Assembly: GCA_946221765.1 (NCBI GenBank)
Contig: CAMIMK010000114.1
Location: forward strand, 1-9,091
DNA: 9,091 bases
Reading direction: 5' to 3'
Origin: an uncultured Rhodovulum sp.
GTDB lineage: Bacteria; Pseudomonadota; Alphaproteobacteria; Rhodobacterales; Rhodobacteraceae
This document shows positions 1-8,603 of this stretch, in pieces. Under the pieces are notes generated by a model that saw only the letters and a list, made by a program, of their open reading frames with translations, ran no database searches and was not told the DNA's origin. Positions within the stretch are counted from its first letter, which is position 1; each line of letters begins with the position of its first letter. A program made the position numbers and the translations under genes.

Positions 1-75
1 AGTATGACCTTTACGCCGGGCAATGGCTTTGGCATGGGCAGAGGTGATGCGCGTCCGCCGGACGCGCGGCTCTAA
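1..75 (+). CDS. 3' end of an unidentified upstream gene (partial)
   Basis: Reading from base 1, a frame stays open for 24 codons and stops at TAA 73-75. The visible C-terminal tail is SMTFTPGNGFGMGRGDARPP followed by DARL. Only 13 bases separate this stop from the hss ATG at 89, and the hss ribosome binding site sits in that gap, which is the usual spacing between genes of one operon. I do not recognise the family from so short a tail. In related bacteria a polyamine-linked gene, such as a decarboxylase or an acetyltransferase, might be expected next to hss, but nothing here shows that. A run of 24 codons could also be open by chance, and its third-position GC is lower than that of neighbouring genes. 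Confidence 0.4.
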   Translation, partial: SMTFTPGNGFGMGRGDARPPDARL

Positions 76-76
76 G

Positions 77-83
77 AAGGAGG
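77..83 (+). promoter_or_regulatory. Ribosome binding site that fixes the hss start
   Basis: AAGGAGG lies five bases before the ATG at 89. The open frame extends back to another ATG at 23, but that start has no comparable site and would overlap the end of the upstream frame, so 89 is preferred. Confidence 0.8.
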
Positions 84-88
84 TCGGG

Positions 89-1513
89 ATGCCGGCGAGC
101 TATCCGAACCATGGGCGTATCGACGGGCCGATCGTCATCATCGGATTTGGGTCGATCGGGCAGGGCACCCTGCCCCTCATCGAGCGCCATTTCACCTACG
201 ACCCGCATCAGGTCCATGTCATCGAGCCCTCCGACGAGCACCGCACCTTCCTCGAGCAGCGCGGCGTGCATTTCGTCCACCACAAGGTGACGCCCGACAA
301 CTACCGCGCGCTGCTCACCCAGCTCTTCCCGAACGGCAAGGGCTTCTGCGTCAACCTCTCGGTCGACACCTCCTCACTCGACATCCTGCGGCTCTGCCGC
401 GAGCTCGGCGTCCTCTACATCGATACCGTGGTGGAGCCCTGGGAGGGCTTCTACTTCGACCTGACCCGGGAGCCCTGGGAGCGGTCGAACTACGGCCTGC
501 GCGAGGCCATGCGGGCCGAGGCCCGGGACAATCCCGGCGGAACGACCGCGGTCTCCTGCTGCGGGGCCAACCCCGGAATGGTGTCCTGGCTGCTGAAGGA
601 CGCGCTGCTGCAGCTCGCGAAGGACACGGGCAAGCCGGCCGCCGCCCCCCGCGACCGCGCGGGCTGGGCCCGGCTGATGCAGGGGCTCGGGGTGAAGGGC
701 GTGCACATCGCCGAGCGCGACACCCAGGCCGGCCGCGACGCCAAGCCGCTCCACACCTTCGTCAACACCTGGTCGGTCGAGGGCTTCATCTCGGAGAGCT
801 TCCAGCCCGCGGAACTCGGCTGGGGCAGCCACGAGACCTGGTTCCCCCCGAACGGCCACCGCCACGAGAGCGGCTGCAAGGCGGCGATCTACCTCGACAC
901 GCCCGGCCTGCTGACCAAGGTCCACACCTGGACGCCCGAGGCGGGGCCCCAGTACGGCTTCCTCGTCACCCACAACGAGGCGATCTCGATCGCCGACTAT
1001 TACACGATCGGCGAGGGCGACACGCCGGAGTTCCGGCCGACCTGCCATTATGCCTATCATCCCTGCGGGCAGGCCGTGCTGTCGCTGCACGAGATGCTCG
1101 GGTCGGGGGTGATCCAGCCGGACCAGAAGATCCTCGACGAGAACGAGATCCTGTGGGGCGAGGACTGCCTCGGCGTGCTGCTCTATGGCCACGAGAAGAA
1201 CGCGCTCTGGTACGGCTCGCGCCTGTCGATCCAGGAGACCCGCGCGCTGGCGCCCTTCCAGAATGCGACCGGCCTGCAGGTGACGAGCGCGGTGCTCGCG
1301 GGCATGGCCTGGGCCCTGCGCAACCCGCAGGCGGGCATTGTCGAGACCGACGAGATGGACCACGCCTTCTGCCTCTCGGTCCAGCGCCCCTATCTCGGGC
1401 GGGTCGAGGCGCATTACACCGACTGGACGCCGATCTCGACGCGCTGGAAGCAGTTCGCCGAGGAGATCGACGAGAACGATCCCTGGCAGTTCCAGAACGT
1501 CCTGGCAACGTGA
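89..1513 (+). CDS. hss: Homospermidine synthase
   Basis: Encodes a 474-residue cytosolic NAD-dependent enzyme (EC 2.5.1.44 family) that makes sym-homospermidine from putrescine, transferring an aminobutyl group between two putrescines or from spermidine to putrescine. Homospermidine is a main polyamine of many alphaproteobacteria. An N-terminal Rossmann fold is visible: a beta strand runs into GFGSIGQG at residues 19-26. Conserved blocks follow, including EPWEGFYFD, SCCGANPGM and NTWSVEGFISESFQPAELGW. Trp228 in NTW probably corresponds to the active-site tryptophan near position 229 described for the Blastochloris viridis enzyme; that mapping is inferred from length and context. The length matches the family (about 475-480). 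The start at 89 is chosen for its ribosome binding site. The gene probably follows the upstream frame in an operon and is closed by a hairpin directly after its stop. The family call is secure. Confidence 0.95.
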   Translation: MPASYPNHGRIDGPIVIIGFGSIGQGTLPLIERHFTYDPHQVHVIEPSDEHRTFLEQRGVHFVHHKVTPDNYRALLTQLFPNGKGFCVNLSVDTSSLDILRLCRELGVLYIDTVVEPWEGFYFDLTREPWERSNYGLREAMRAEARDNPGGTTAVSCCGANPGMVSWLLKDALLQLAKDTGKPAAAPRDRAGWARLMQGLGVKGVHIAERDTQAGRDAKPLHTFVNTWSVEGFISESFQPAELGWGSHETWFPPNGHRHESGCKAAIYLDTPGLLTKVHTWTPEAGPQYGFLVTHNEAISIADYYTIGEGDTPEFRPTCHYAYHPCGQAVLSLHEMLGSGVIQPDQKILDENEILWGEDCLGVLLYGHEKNALWYGSRLSIQETRALAPFQNATGLQVTSAVLAGMAWALRNPQAGIVETDEMDHAFCLSVQRPYLGRVEAHYTDWTPISTRWKQFAEEIDENDPWQFQNVLAT

Positions 1514-1531
1514 TCGGCGGAAATCCGCCGA
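1514..1531 (+). terminator. Hairpin directly after hss
   Basis: TCGGCGG (1514-1520) and CCGCCGA (1525-1531) form a perfect 7-bp stem around the loop AAAT, beginning at the base after the hss stop codon. No run of T follows, only AATT, so this is a terminator-like or RNA-stabilising hairpin rather than a classical intrinsic terminator. Confidence 0.45.
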
Positions 1532-1564
1532 ATTCCGGGCGGGATGCCGGGGCGGGAACCTTTC

Positions 1565-1593
1565 TTGACGGCTGACTTCGCCGGTGATTTTTG
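1565..1593 (+). promoter_or_regulatory. Possible promoter of the lytic transglycosylase gene
   Basis: TTGACG at 1565-1570 matches the -35 consensus at five of six positions. Seventeen bases downstream is the T-rich TTTTTG at 1588-1593, which is a poor -10 match. It lies between the hss hairpin and the next start, so an independent promoter is expected here, but the -10 assignment is weak. Confidence 0.3.
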
Positions 1594-1663
1594 GCATCGT
1601 GCCGGCAAATCCGGGAAACGCCGGGCGTGGCACGCAGGTATCGGGGGCAGAACGAGAGGGACA

Positions 1664-2257
1664 ATGAGGCGCATTGCAATCGCGCTCGGTGGGGCCTTGA
1701 TGCTGGCTCCGCTCGGCGCCGGAAAGGCTTCGGCCGAAGTGCCGCTCAGCCGGCTGCTCAGCAGCCAGTCGAACCTGTCGCCGGAATACCGGGCGCTGAT
1801 CCGCCCCCCGGTTCCGGGGTCGCTCTCGGGCCAGCCCCGCCGCCCGTCGCGGATCTCCGAGGATGAATGGAGCGTCCCGGCCTATGCGGGCACGCCCGGG
1901 GTCTACCAGGACATGGCGCGGGCCGCGGCGCGCAAGCATAATGTGCCCGAGGACATCTTCCTGCGGCTGGTGCGCACGGAATCGAACTTCCGCCCCACGG
2001 CGAAATCCGGCAAGGGGGCGATCGGCCTCGCGCAGCTGATGCCCCACACGGCGCGGCTGCTCGGGGTGAACCCCCACGACCCGAAGCAGAATCTCGAGGG
2101 CGGCGCCCGGTATCTCAGCCAGCAGTACCGCAAGTTCGGCGACTGGCGGCTGGCGCTCGCCGCCTACAATGCCGGGCCGGGTGCGGTGGAGCAGTACAAG
2201 GGGATCCCGCCCTACAAGGAAACGCAGCACTACGTGAAGGCCATCCTCGGCCGCTGA
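1664..2257 (+). CDS. Secreted lytic transglycosylase (SLT domain)
   Basis: Encodes 197 residues. The protein would cleave the MurNAc-GlcNAc bond of peptidoglycan in the periplasm, forming 1,6-anhydroMurNAc ends. Residues 1-24 are a signal peptide: MRR, a hydrophobic stretch, then a KASA cleavage motif followed by EV. A Pro- and Arg-rich linker precedes a C-terminal SLT domain (about residues 75-195). The domain has RTESNFRP with catalytic Glu106, GLAQLMP at 121-127 and AYNAGPGAV at 167-175, the standard family 1 signatures. The frame extends upstream to 1544, but ATG 1664 gives a clean signal peptide and has a GAGAGGG-type ribosome binding site (1654-1660). It is shorter than soluble Slt70-type enzymes and has only the catalytic domain, as in many small transglycosylases. 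No lipobox Cys is seen, so it is probably soluble in the periplasm. No secretion or conjugation genes are adjacent, so a general cell-wall role is more likely than a machine-specific one. Confidence 0.9.
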   Translation: MRRIAIALGGALMLAPLGAGKASAEVPLSRLLSSQSNLSPEYRALIRPPVPGSLSGQPRRPSRISEDEWSVPAYAGTPGVYQDMARAAARKHNVPEDIFLRLVRTESNFRPTAKSGKGAIGLAQLMPHTARLLGVNPHDPKQNLEGGARYLSQQYRKFGDWRLALAAYNAGPGAVEQYKGIPPYKETQHYVKAILGR

Positions 2258-2270
2258 CGCAACGCGGCGG

Positions 2271-2298
2271 GCCGCCCCATGCCGGCGCAGGGGGCGGC
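2271..2298 (+). terminator. GC hairpin downstream of the transglycosylase gene
   Basis: GCCGCCCC (2271-2278) and GGGGCGGC (2291-2298) are perfect 8-bp inverted copies around a 12-base loop, starting 13 bases after the stop. No T run follows. In DNA this GC-rich such pairs arise easily, so termination is only a possibility. The rest of 2258-2501 holds no gene I can support. Confidence 0.3.
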
Positions 2299-2435
2299 GT
2301 CCGACCTGTTGTCAAGGGCGGGACCGAGGCCGCCAGATCATCCGTCATGCCCCCGGCGCGACGGCCCTTCCCTTCCTCGCGCGGGGCAGGTCTTGGTCAG
2401 ACGAGTCGGTGCAGGGCGCCGGCACAGGGCGGCTC

Positions 2436-2449
2436 CTTCCGGTCGGAAG
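2436..2449 (-). terminator. Small hairpin downstream of opgC
   Basis: CTTCC (2436-2440) and GGAAG (2445-2449) pair around the loop GGTC, about 50 bases past the minus-strand opgC stop. The stem is short and no T tract follows on the minus strand, so this is weak evidence for a transcript end. Confidence 0.2.
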
Positions 2450-2501
2450 ACGCTCCTCCCCCACATCTTGCAGGATCGGATACAGGTCCGCCCGGGCGCC
2501 C

Positions 2502-3677
2502 TCAGCCCGCGGCGCGTTCCCGTGCGCGCAGGTCCCAGGCCTGATGTGCGGCATGGAAGGCCGCCGCGAGGTAGAGCGCGGCGACCGAGACCAGCAGGAT
2601 CAGCGTGCGCGCGCCCTCCGACAGGTCATGGCCGGGGATCACCTGTGCCAGCAGGTAGTAGATCAGGATGTGGAACGAGAAGACATGCAGGGAATGCTGG
2701 CCGAGGAAGACCAGCGCCCGGCGCGTGAACAGCCAGGTCAGCCCCTTGCCGAGCGCGCGGATCCACCGGCTCCGGTCGGTGATGCCGACCCGCATCAGCC
2801 AGACGATGGCGAAGAGGTCGATGAGGAAGGCGATCGGATAGATCCAGGCCAGCTGCCCGCGATCGGTATGCTCGGTGAAGCCCTGGGAGAAGGCCCCGCC
2901 GATCAGGTTCCAGCCGACGATCCGGTCGAGCGCGGCGAGCGCGACGATCGCGCCGGCCGAGATCAGGAAGGCCACCCGGTACTGGTCCTGTGCCAGGAAG
3001 GAGAGATCGAGGCGGTTGCAGGCCATGCGGAAGCCGAACCACAGCCCGCCGAAGAACAGGACCTGCCACGAGAAGAGGTTGAAGCCGAGGGCGAAGCGGA
3101 AGGGCAGGCCCAGCGCCCCCTGCACGCCGTCGGCCAGGAACTCGGCGAGGCCGGACTGCCCCAGCATCCAGCCGAGCGCCAGCACCAGCGCGAAGGGAAT
3201 GTCCCAGCCGCGTTGCAGCATGCGGAAGGCGAAGGGCACGAAGAAGAGGAAGACGATGTACATGGGCAGGATGCCCATGTTGCCGGAGGCCGTGGTGAGG
3301 CCGAGGCTCGCGATGGTGAAGGCGACCGGCGCCTCGACATAGGGCATCAGCTGCCGCGAGGCCAGCGGTCCGAGGACAAGGGCCGCAGCCAGCAGGATCA
3401 GGACCAGCCCGAGCTGGTGCAGGTAGATCGTTCGCACCCGCGCCAGGATCGGGCGGAAGCTCTCGCGCAGGCTGCCCGCGCGCAGGTGCTTCCGGCCATA
3501 GACGAGGCCGACGACCAGCCCGGAGATGAAGACGAAGCCCTGCGCGTCCTCGACCCAGCCGAGATTGTGGTGGTTCACCTTCCCGATCACCGTGTCCAGC
3601 ACGGTGTTGAAGTGGAACACCCCCATGAACAGCAGGAAGAAACCCCGGAACCCGTCGATGACGGTCAAACGACTCAT
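2502..3677 (-). CDS. opgC: OpgC-like membrane acyltransferase (glucan succinyltransferase family)
   Basis: Encodes a 391-residue inner-membrane protein with about ten hydrophobic segments. The N-terminus, MSRLTVIDGFRGFFLLFMGV followed by FHF, carries the DGxRG motif (residues 8-12) and a His at 22, as expected for OpgC-type proteins. EDAQGFVFISGLVVG (43-57) is the next family block. OpgC proteins of E. coli and Rhodobacter sphaeroides add succinyl groups to osmoregulated periplasmic glucans. The substrate here is inferred, and the glucan backbone genes opgG and opgH are not in the window. The frame extends 26 codons further upstream, but start 3677 is chosen because it begins the conserved N-terminus and because a good promoter (3706-3734) lies upstream of it and within or downstream of the longer starts. 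No clear ribosome binding site is seen; GGGTG lies just before the ATG. The gene converges with the transglycosylase gene and is divergent from uvrA. A related acyltransferase with another substrate cannot be excluded. Confidence 0.85.
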   Translation of the reverse strand: MSRLTVIDGFRGFFLLFMGVFHFNTVLDTVIGKVNHHNLGWVEDAQGFVFISGLVVGLVYGRKHLRAGSLRESFRPILARVRTIYLHQLGLVLILLAAALVLGPLASRQLMPYVEAPVAFTIASLGLTTASGNMGILPMYIVFLFFVPFAFRMLQRGWDIPFALVLALGWMLGQSGLAEFLADGVQGALGLPFRFALGFNLFSWQVLFFGGLWFGFRMACNRLDLSFLAQDQYRVAFLISAGAIVALAALDRIVGWNLIGGAFSQGFTEHTDRGQLAWIYPIAFLIDLFAIVWLMRVGITDRSRWIRALGKGLTWLFTRRALVFLGQHSLHVFSFHILIYYLLAQVIPGHDLSEGARTLILLVSVAALYLAAAFHAAHQAWDLRARERAAG

Positions 3678-3705
3678 GACACACCCAAACTCGCCAGCAC
3701 CCCGC

Positions 3706-3734
3706 ATGATAGGAGCAAGATCGATAGCGGGCAA
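3706..3734 (-). promoter_or_regulatory. Sigma-70 promoter of opgC
   Basis: On the minus strand, TTGCCC (plus-strand 3729-3734) is followed after exactly 17 bases by TATCAT (3706-3711), a five-of-six match to TATAAT. This would start transcription near 3699 and give a leader of about 22 bases before the ATG at 3677. It also argues against the longer frame starts at 3707 and 3755. Confidence 0.6.
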
Positions 3735-3818
3735 TGGCATGCTGCAATGCATCATGACCGGGGCGAGTGACCGCCGCCCCCTGTCTCCGGCGAAGATCCG
3801 TCCAGATCCTGCAGGGGT

Positions 3819-3853
3819 TGCGCGCGGCGGCGCGCATATCGGCGCATTCCGAT
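3819..3853. repeat. Two adjacent inverted repeats between opgC and uvrA
   Basis: TGCGCGC (3819-3825) and GCGCGCA (3830-3836) form a perfect 7-bp stem around GGCG. One base later ATCGG (3838-3842) and CCGAT (3849-3853) form a perfect 5-bp stem with a 6-base spacer. They lie just upstream of the candidate uvrA -35. They may be protein binding sites or simple structure; no known operator is recognised. Confidence 0.4.
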
Positions 3854-3861
3854 CAGCGCAC

Positions 3862-3891
3862 TTGCGAATGTCCCCGTTTTGTTCTCATAGT
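3862..3891 (+). promoter_or_regulatory. Candidate uvrA promoter
   Basis: TTGCGA (3862-3867) is followed after 18 bases by CATAGT (3886-3891); each matches four of six consensus positions. Transcription would start near 3898, leaving a leader of about 50 bases. A single GTTC (3881-3884), half of an alphaproteobacterial LexA box, lies just upstream of the -10, without its partner at the expected spacing. A second, weaker -10 (TATCTA, 3921-3926) lacks a good -35. Confidence 0.35.
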
Positions 3892-3949
3892 TGCGGACTC
3901 GCATCCGGGACAGGACGCGCTATCTAGGGCGGGTCAGCAGGAGCGCCGC

Positions 3950-6826
<2,877 letters not shown>

Positions 6827-6845
6827 CGGGGCCTGCGAGGCTGCG

Positions 6846-6862
6846 GTCCGGCAAAGCCGGGC
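6846..6862 (+). terminator. Short hairpin after uvrA
   Basis: GTCCGGC (6846-6852) pairs with GCCGGGC (6856-6862), seven pairs with one G-T, around the loop AAA, 19 bases after the uvrA stop. CCTTGCTC follows instead of a T run. It is the first stable structure a uvrA transcript would form. Confidence 0.35.
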
Positions 6863-6951
6863 CCTTGCTCGACCGGGCTGGTTCTCCGGGACAGGCGCAG
6901 ACGGAGCGAAGCAGGAGAGACGGTCCGCGGAGTGCCATCCGGTCGCTCGAT

Positions 6952-6990
6952 CCTGGCCCTTTGGCCTGGCCTTTTGGCCTGGCGCTTTGG
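6952..6990 (+). repeat. Three tandem copies of a 13-base unit
   Basis: CCTGGCCCTTTGG (6952-6964), CCTGGCCTTTTGG (6965-6977) and CCTGGCGCTTTGG (6978-6990) follow each other without gaps, and each differs from the others at one to three bases. The 13-base period is not a multiple of three and no gene covers the site, so this is not a coding repeat. At each junction the unit produces a GGCC-type palindrome. Confidence 0.85.
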
Positions 6991-6999
6991 CCAAGGGCC
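6955..6999. terminator. Long hairpin built on the 13-base repeats
   Basis: GGCCCTT (6955-6961) plus GGCC (6963-6966) pair with GGCC (6989-6992) plus AAGGGCC (6993-6999), giving 11 pairs with one bulged T. The loop contains a further GGCC-TTTT-GGCC stem (6968-6979). It lies between the convergent uvrA and CBS genes, so it may slow or end transcription from either side, but there is no terminal T run. Confidence 0.4.
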
Positions 7000-7048
7000 T
7001 GCCGGGAGCGCAGTCCTGCCCCGGCGAGACGGCCCGCGCCAAGGCCGC

Positions 7049-7085
7049 CGGGGAACGCCCGTCAGGCGGGTGGGCGGGTTCCCCG
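7049..7085. terminator. Nested hairpin in the convergent gap
   Basis: CGGGGAAC (7049-7056) and GTTCCCCG (7078-7085) are perfect 8-bp inverted copies. Inside them CCCG (7058-7061) and CGGG (7067-7070) form a second stem. This lies 35-71 bases beyond the minus-strand CBS gene, so it could end that transcript. Neither side carries a T tract. Confidence 0.4.
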
Positions 7086-7092
7086 CGTCACC

Positions 7093-7119
7093 GCGCCCGG
7101 GCGCCCGCCTGCGGGGCGG
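7093..7119. repeat. Palindrome and hairpin directly after the CBS gene
   Basis: GCGCCCGGGCGC (7093-7104) is a perfect 12-base palindrome. Adjacent to it CCGCC (7105-7109) and GGCGG (7115-7119) pair around TGCGG, ending at the base before the minus-strand CBS stop codon. Together with 7049-7085 these form a chain of structures typical of a GC-rich 3' end. Confidence 0.4.
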
Positions 7120-7557
7120 TCAGGTATTCCCGGCGATCATGTCGGCGAGGGCGGCATTCTCCACCTGGATCTCGGAGATGCGGGCCTTCACCACGTCGCC
7201 GATCGAGATGACGCCGACAAGCCGCCCGTCCTCGACCACCGGCATGTGCCGGAAGCGGCCCTCGGTCATCCGCTCCATCACCGAATGCGAGGTCTCGTCG
7301 AGCTTGCAGGCGATGACCGTCGAGGTCATCAGCTCCTTCACCTGCTTCTCCAGGCAGCCGACGCCCTCGGTGCCGAGCGCGCGGACGATGTCGCGCTCCG
7401 ACAGGATGCCGTCCACCATCGCGCCGTCGCCACTGACGATGACGGCACCGATCCGCTTGAGTGCCAGAAGCTGCGCGACCGTCGTCACCCGGTCGTCCGG
7501 CTTCACGGTGATGATGTCCGCGATCTTCTTGGACTCAATGATCTTGCGGACCAGCAT
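7120..7557 (-). CDS. Tandem CBS-domain protein
   Basis: Encodes 145 residues made of one Bateman module and little else: CBS 1 at about residues 11-61 and CBS 2 at about 73-127. Each CBS half ends in the nucleotide-contact pattern Ser-x-x-Asp, seen as SERD (53-56) and SIGD (118-121). RFRHMPVVEDGRLVGVIS before the latter is typical of the family. Such stand-alone proteins usually bind adenine nucleotides (AMP, ATP or similar) and act as energy or redox sensors; ligand and partner are unknown here. No transmembrane segment or attached enzyme domain is present. ATG 7557 is supported by AGGAGG on the minus strand (7565-7570), seven bases away. The gene is 63 bases downstream of the LysR gene on the same strand, but a TTGACA promoter in that gap suggests separate expression. 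Confidence 0.92.
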   Translation of the reverse strand: MLVRKIIESKKIADIITVKPDDRVTTVAQLLALKRIGAVIVSGDGAMVDGILSERDIVRALGTEGVGCLEKQVKELMTSTVIACKLDETSHSVMERMTEGRFRHMPVVEDGRLVGVISIGDVVKARISEIQVENAALADMIAGNT

Positions 7558-7587
7558 CGGCTTTCCTCCTCGGGGTGGCTCGGGTGA

Positions 7588-7616
7588 AGTCTTCCCATGG
7601 CCTGCCGGGCTGTCAA
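7588..7616 (-). promoter_or_regulatory. Promoter of the CBS-domain gene
   Basis: On the minus strand a perfect TTGACA (plus-strand 7611-7616) is followed after 17 bases by AAGACT (7588-7593), a three-of-six -10. Its upstream edge nearly touches the LysR stop codon. The -10 lies within the small palindrome GAAGACTTC (7586-7594). Confidence 0.5.
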
Positions 7617-7620
7617 GGCT

Positions 7621-8517
7621 TCAGGGGGCGGCGGTGCCCGGAAGCAGGAGCATGGCGCGCATGTGGTCGACGATCACCTCGGCCATTCGGTTGATCCGGG
7701 CCACGCGGGCATCGTCCTCGTGCCGCACGAGATAGAAGGCCCGGACCAGCGAAATCTCCTCGGGCAGAAGCTGCACCAGCTCGGGATGCTCGCGCGCCAC
7801 GAAATCCGGCAGGATGCAGACGCCCGAGCCGGTCAGGCACCAGCGCAGCTGCATCAGGAGGCTGTTCGAGGTGAGGGCCGGCTCGTGGGAGCGGCGGAGC
7901 AGGGCGTAATAGTCGAGCTCCCGGTCGAAGATCATGTCCGAGATATAGCCGATGCCCCGGACCCCCTCGAGGTCCTCGATTCCGCGCACCGGGCCGAGCG
8001 CCGCCACGAGATCGGCCCGGGCATAGAGATGGAGGTGGTAGTCGGCGATCTTGCGCACGGTCAGCCGCCCGGCCGAGGGCGGCGAGACGGTGATCGCGAG
8101 ATCTGCGTCGCGCTTGGACAGCGAGAACATCCGGGGCAGCGCGATCGCCTGCACCTGCAATTCGGGATTGGCGCGCGACAGCACGTCGCAGGCCTCGATC
8201 AGCAGGTAGTTCGACACCCCGTCCGGCGCGCCGATGCGCACGGTCCCCGACAGGCGTTCCGGCTGGCCGCCCAGTTCCTCGGCGGCGGCGGCGGCCTCGG
8301 CCTCCATCACCTGCGCCCGGGCGACGAGGCTGCGCCCGGCCTCGGTCAGGACATAGCCCTGGGGGGAGCGGTCGAAGAGCCGCGTGCGCAGCGCGTCTTC
8401 GAGCGCCGTGATCCGCCGCCCGACGGTCGCGGGATCGAGTTCGAGCCGGCGCGCGGCCGTCTGCAGCCGCTCCTCGCGGGTTACCGCGAGAAACACGCGC
8501 AGGTCGTCCCACTTCAT
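7621..8517 (-). CDS. LysR-family transcriptional regulator
   Basis: Encodes 298 residues, the usual LysR length. The N-terminus has MKWDDLRVFLAV, then the winged helix-turn-helix with its core at about residues 18-37 (TAARRLELDPATVGRRITAL) and the wing ending RSPQGYVLTEAG. A linker helix and a two-lobed effector-binding domain fill the remainder. The ligand cannot be read from the sequence. ATG 8517 is chosen because it matches the usual family start and has AGAAGGG four bases upstream. ATG 8532, five codons earlier and preceded by AGGTGG, is a real alternative. The gene is divergent from a 3-hydroxyisobutyrate dehydrogenase-like gene, and LysR proteins commonly control the divergent neighbour and themselves from the shared gap, so that gene is the first candidate target. 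Confidence 0.93.
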   Translation of the reverse strand: MKWDDLRVFLAVTREERLQTAARRLELDPATVGRRITALEDALRTRLFDRSPQGYVLTEAGRSLVARAQVMEAEAAAAAEELGGQPERLSGTVRIGAPDGVSNYLLIEACDVLSRANPELQVQAIALPRMFSLSKRDADLAITVSPPSAGRLTVRKIADYHLHLYARADLVAALGPVRGIEDLEGVRGIGYISDMIFDRELDYYALLRRSHEPALTSNSLLMQLRWCLTGSGVCILPDFVAREHPELVQLLPEEISLVRAFYLVRHEDDARVARINRMAEVIVDHMRAMLLLPGTAAP

Positions 8518-8587
8518 TGCGCCCTTCTGCATGGACAGCCACCTAACACGCCCGGAAGGCCTTGCAAATTTCGTTTCCAGCCACGGT

Positions 8588-8603
8588 GAACATTTCCCTG
8601 TTC
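8588..8603. promoter_or_regulatory. Dyad in the LysR/dehydrogenase gap, possible operator
   Basis: GAACA (8588-8592) and TGTTC (8599-8603) are perfect inverted copies with a 6-base spacer. Two more outer pairs (CG at 8584-8585 with CG at 8606-8607) extend the symmetry after a 2-base mismatch. It lies 70 bases from the LysR start and 111 from the dehydrogenase start, a reasonable place for an autoregulator. It does not fit the T-N11-A LysR box, so the binding protein is uncertain. Confidence 0.4.

Noticed and set aside
23..88. A 22-residue N-terminal extension of homospermidine synthase
   Set aside because: It lacks a ribosome binding site, is not similar to the enzyme, and overlaps the likely end of the upstream gene; the site at 77-83 points to 89.
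374..2230. A 618-codon minus-strand frame running across hss and the transglycosylase gene
   Set aside because: It crosses two well-supported sense genes and their noncoding gap, has low-complexity composition and no domain, and is explained by codon bias.
2258..2501. Possible small genes in the gap between the transglycosylase and opgC genes
   Set aside because: The open frames here continue as shadows into opgC, have no ribosome binding site and give Arg/Pro-rich products; the gap looks like two converging 3' ends.
3678..3755. Longer OpgC starting at 3755 or 3707
   Set aside because: These starts lie upstream of or inside the promoter at 3706-3734, and the added residues are not similar to the family.
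2409..3770. A 453-codon plus-strand frame antisense to opgC
   Set aside because: The product is an Asp/Glu/Gln/Arg-rich shadow of a hydrophobic membrane protein; the minus frame has clear OpgC motifs, membrane segments and a promoter.
3881..3893. GTTC followed by GTTG as a LexA box
   Set aside because: The half sites are spaced N5, not N7, and the second is imperfect, so I do not annotate an operator.
3767..3949. A 61-residue N-terminal extension of UvrA
   Set aside because: The extension does not resemble UvrA, crosses the intergenic inverted repeats and candidate promoter, and the ATG at 3950 has a good AGGAG site and family N-terminus.
6952..6990. CRISPR-like array
   Set aside because: Units are only 13 bases, contiguous with no spacers, and there are no cas genes nearby.
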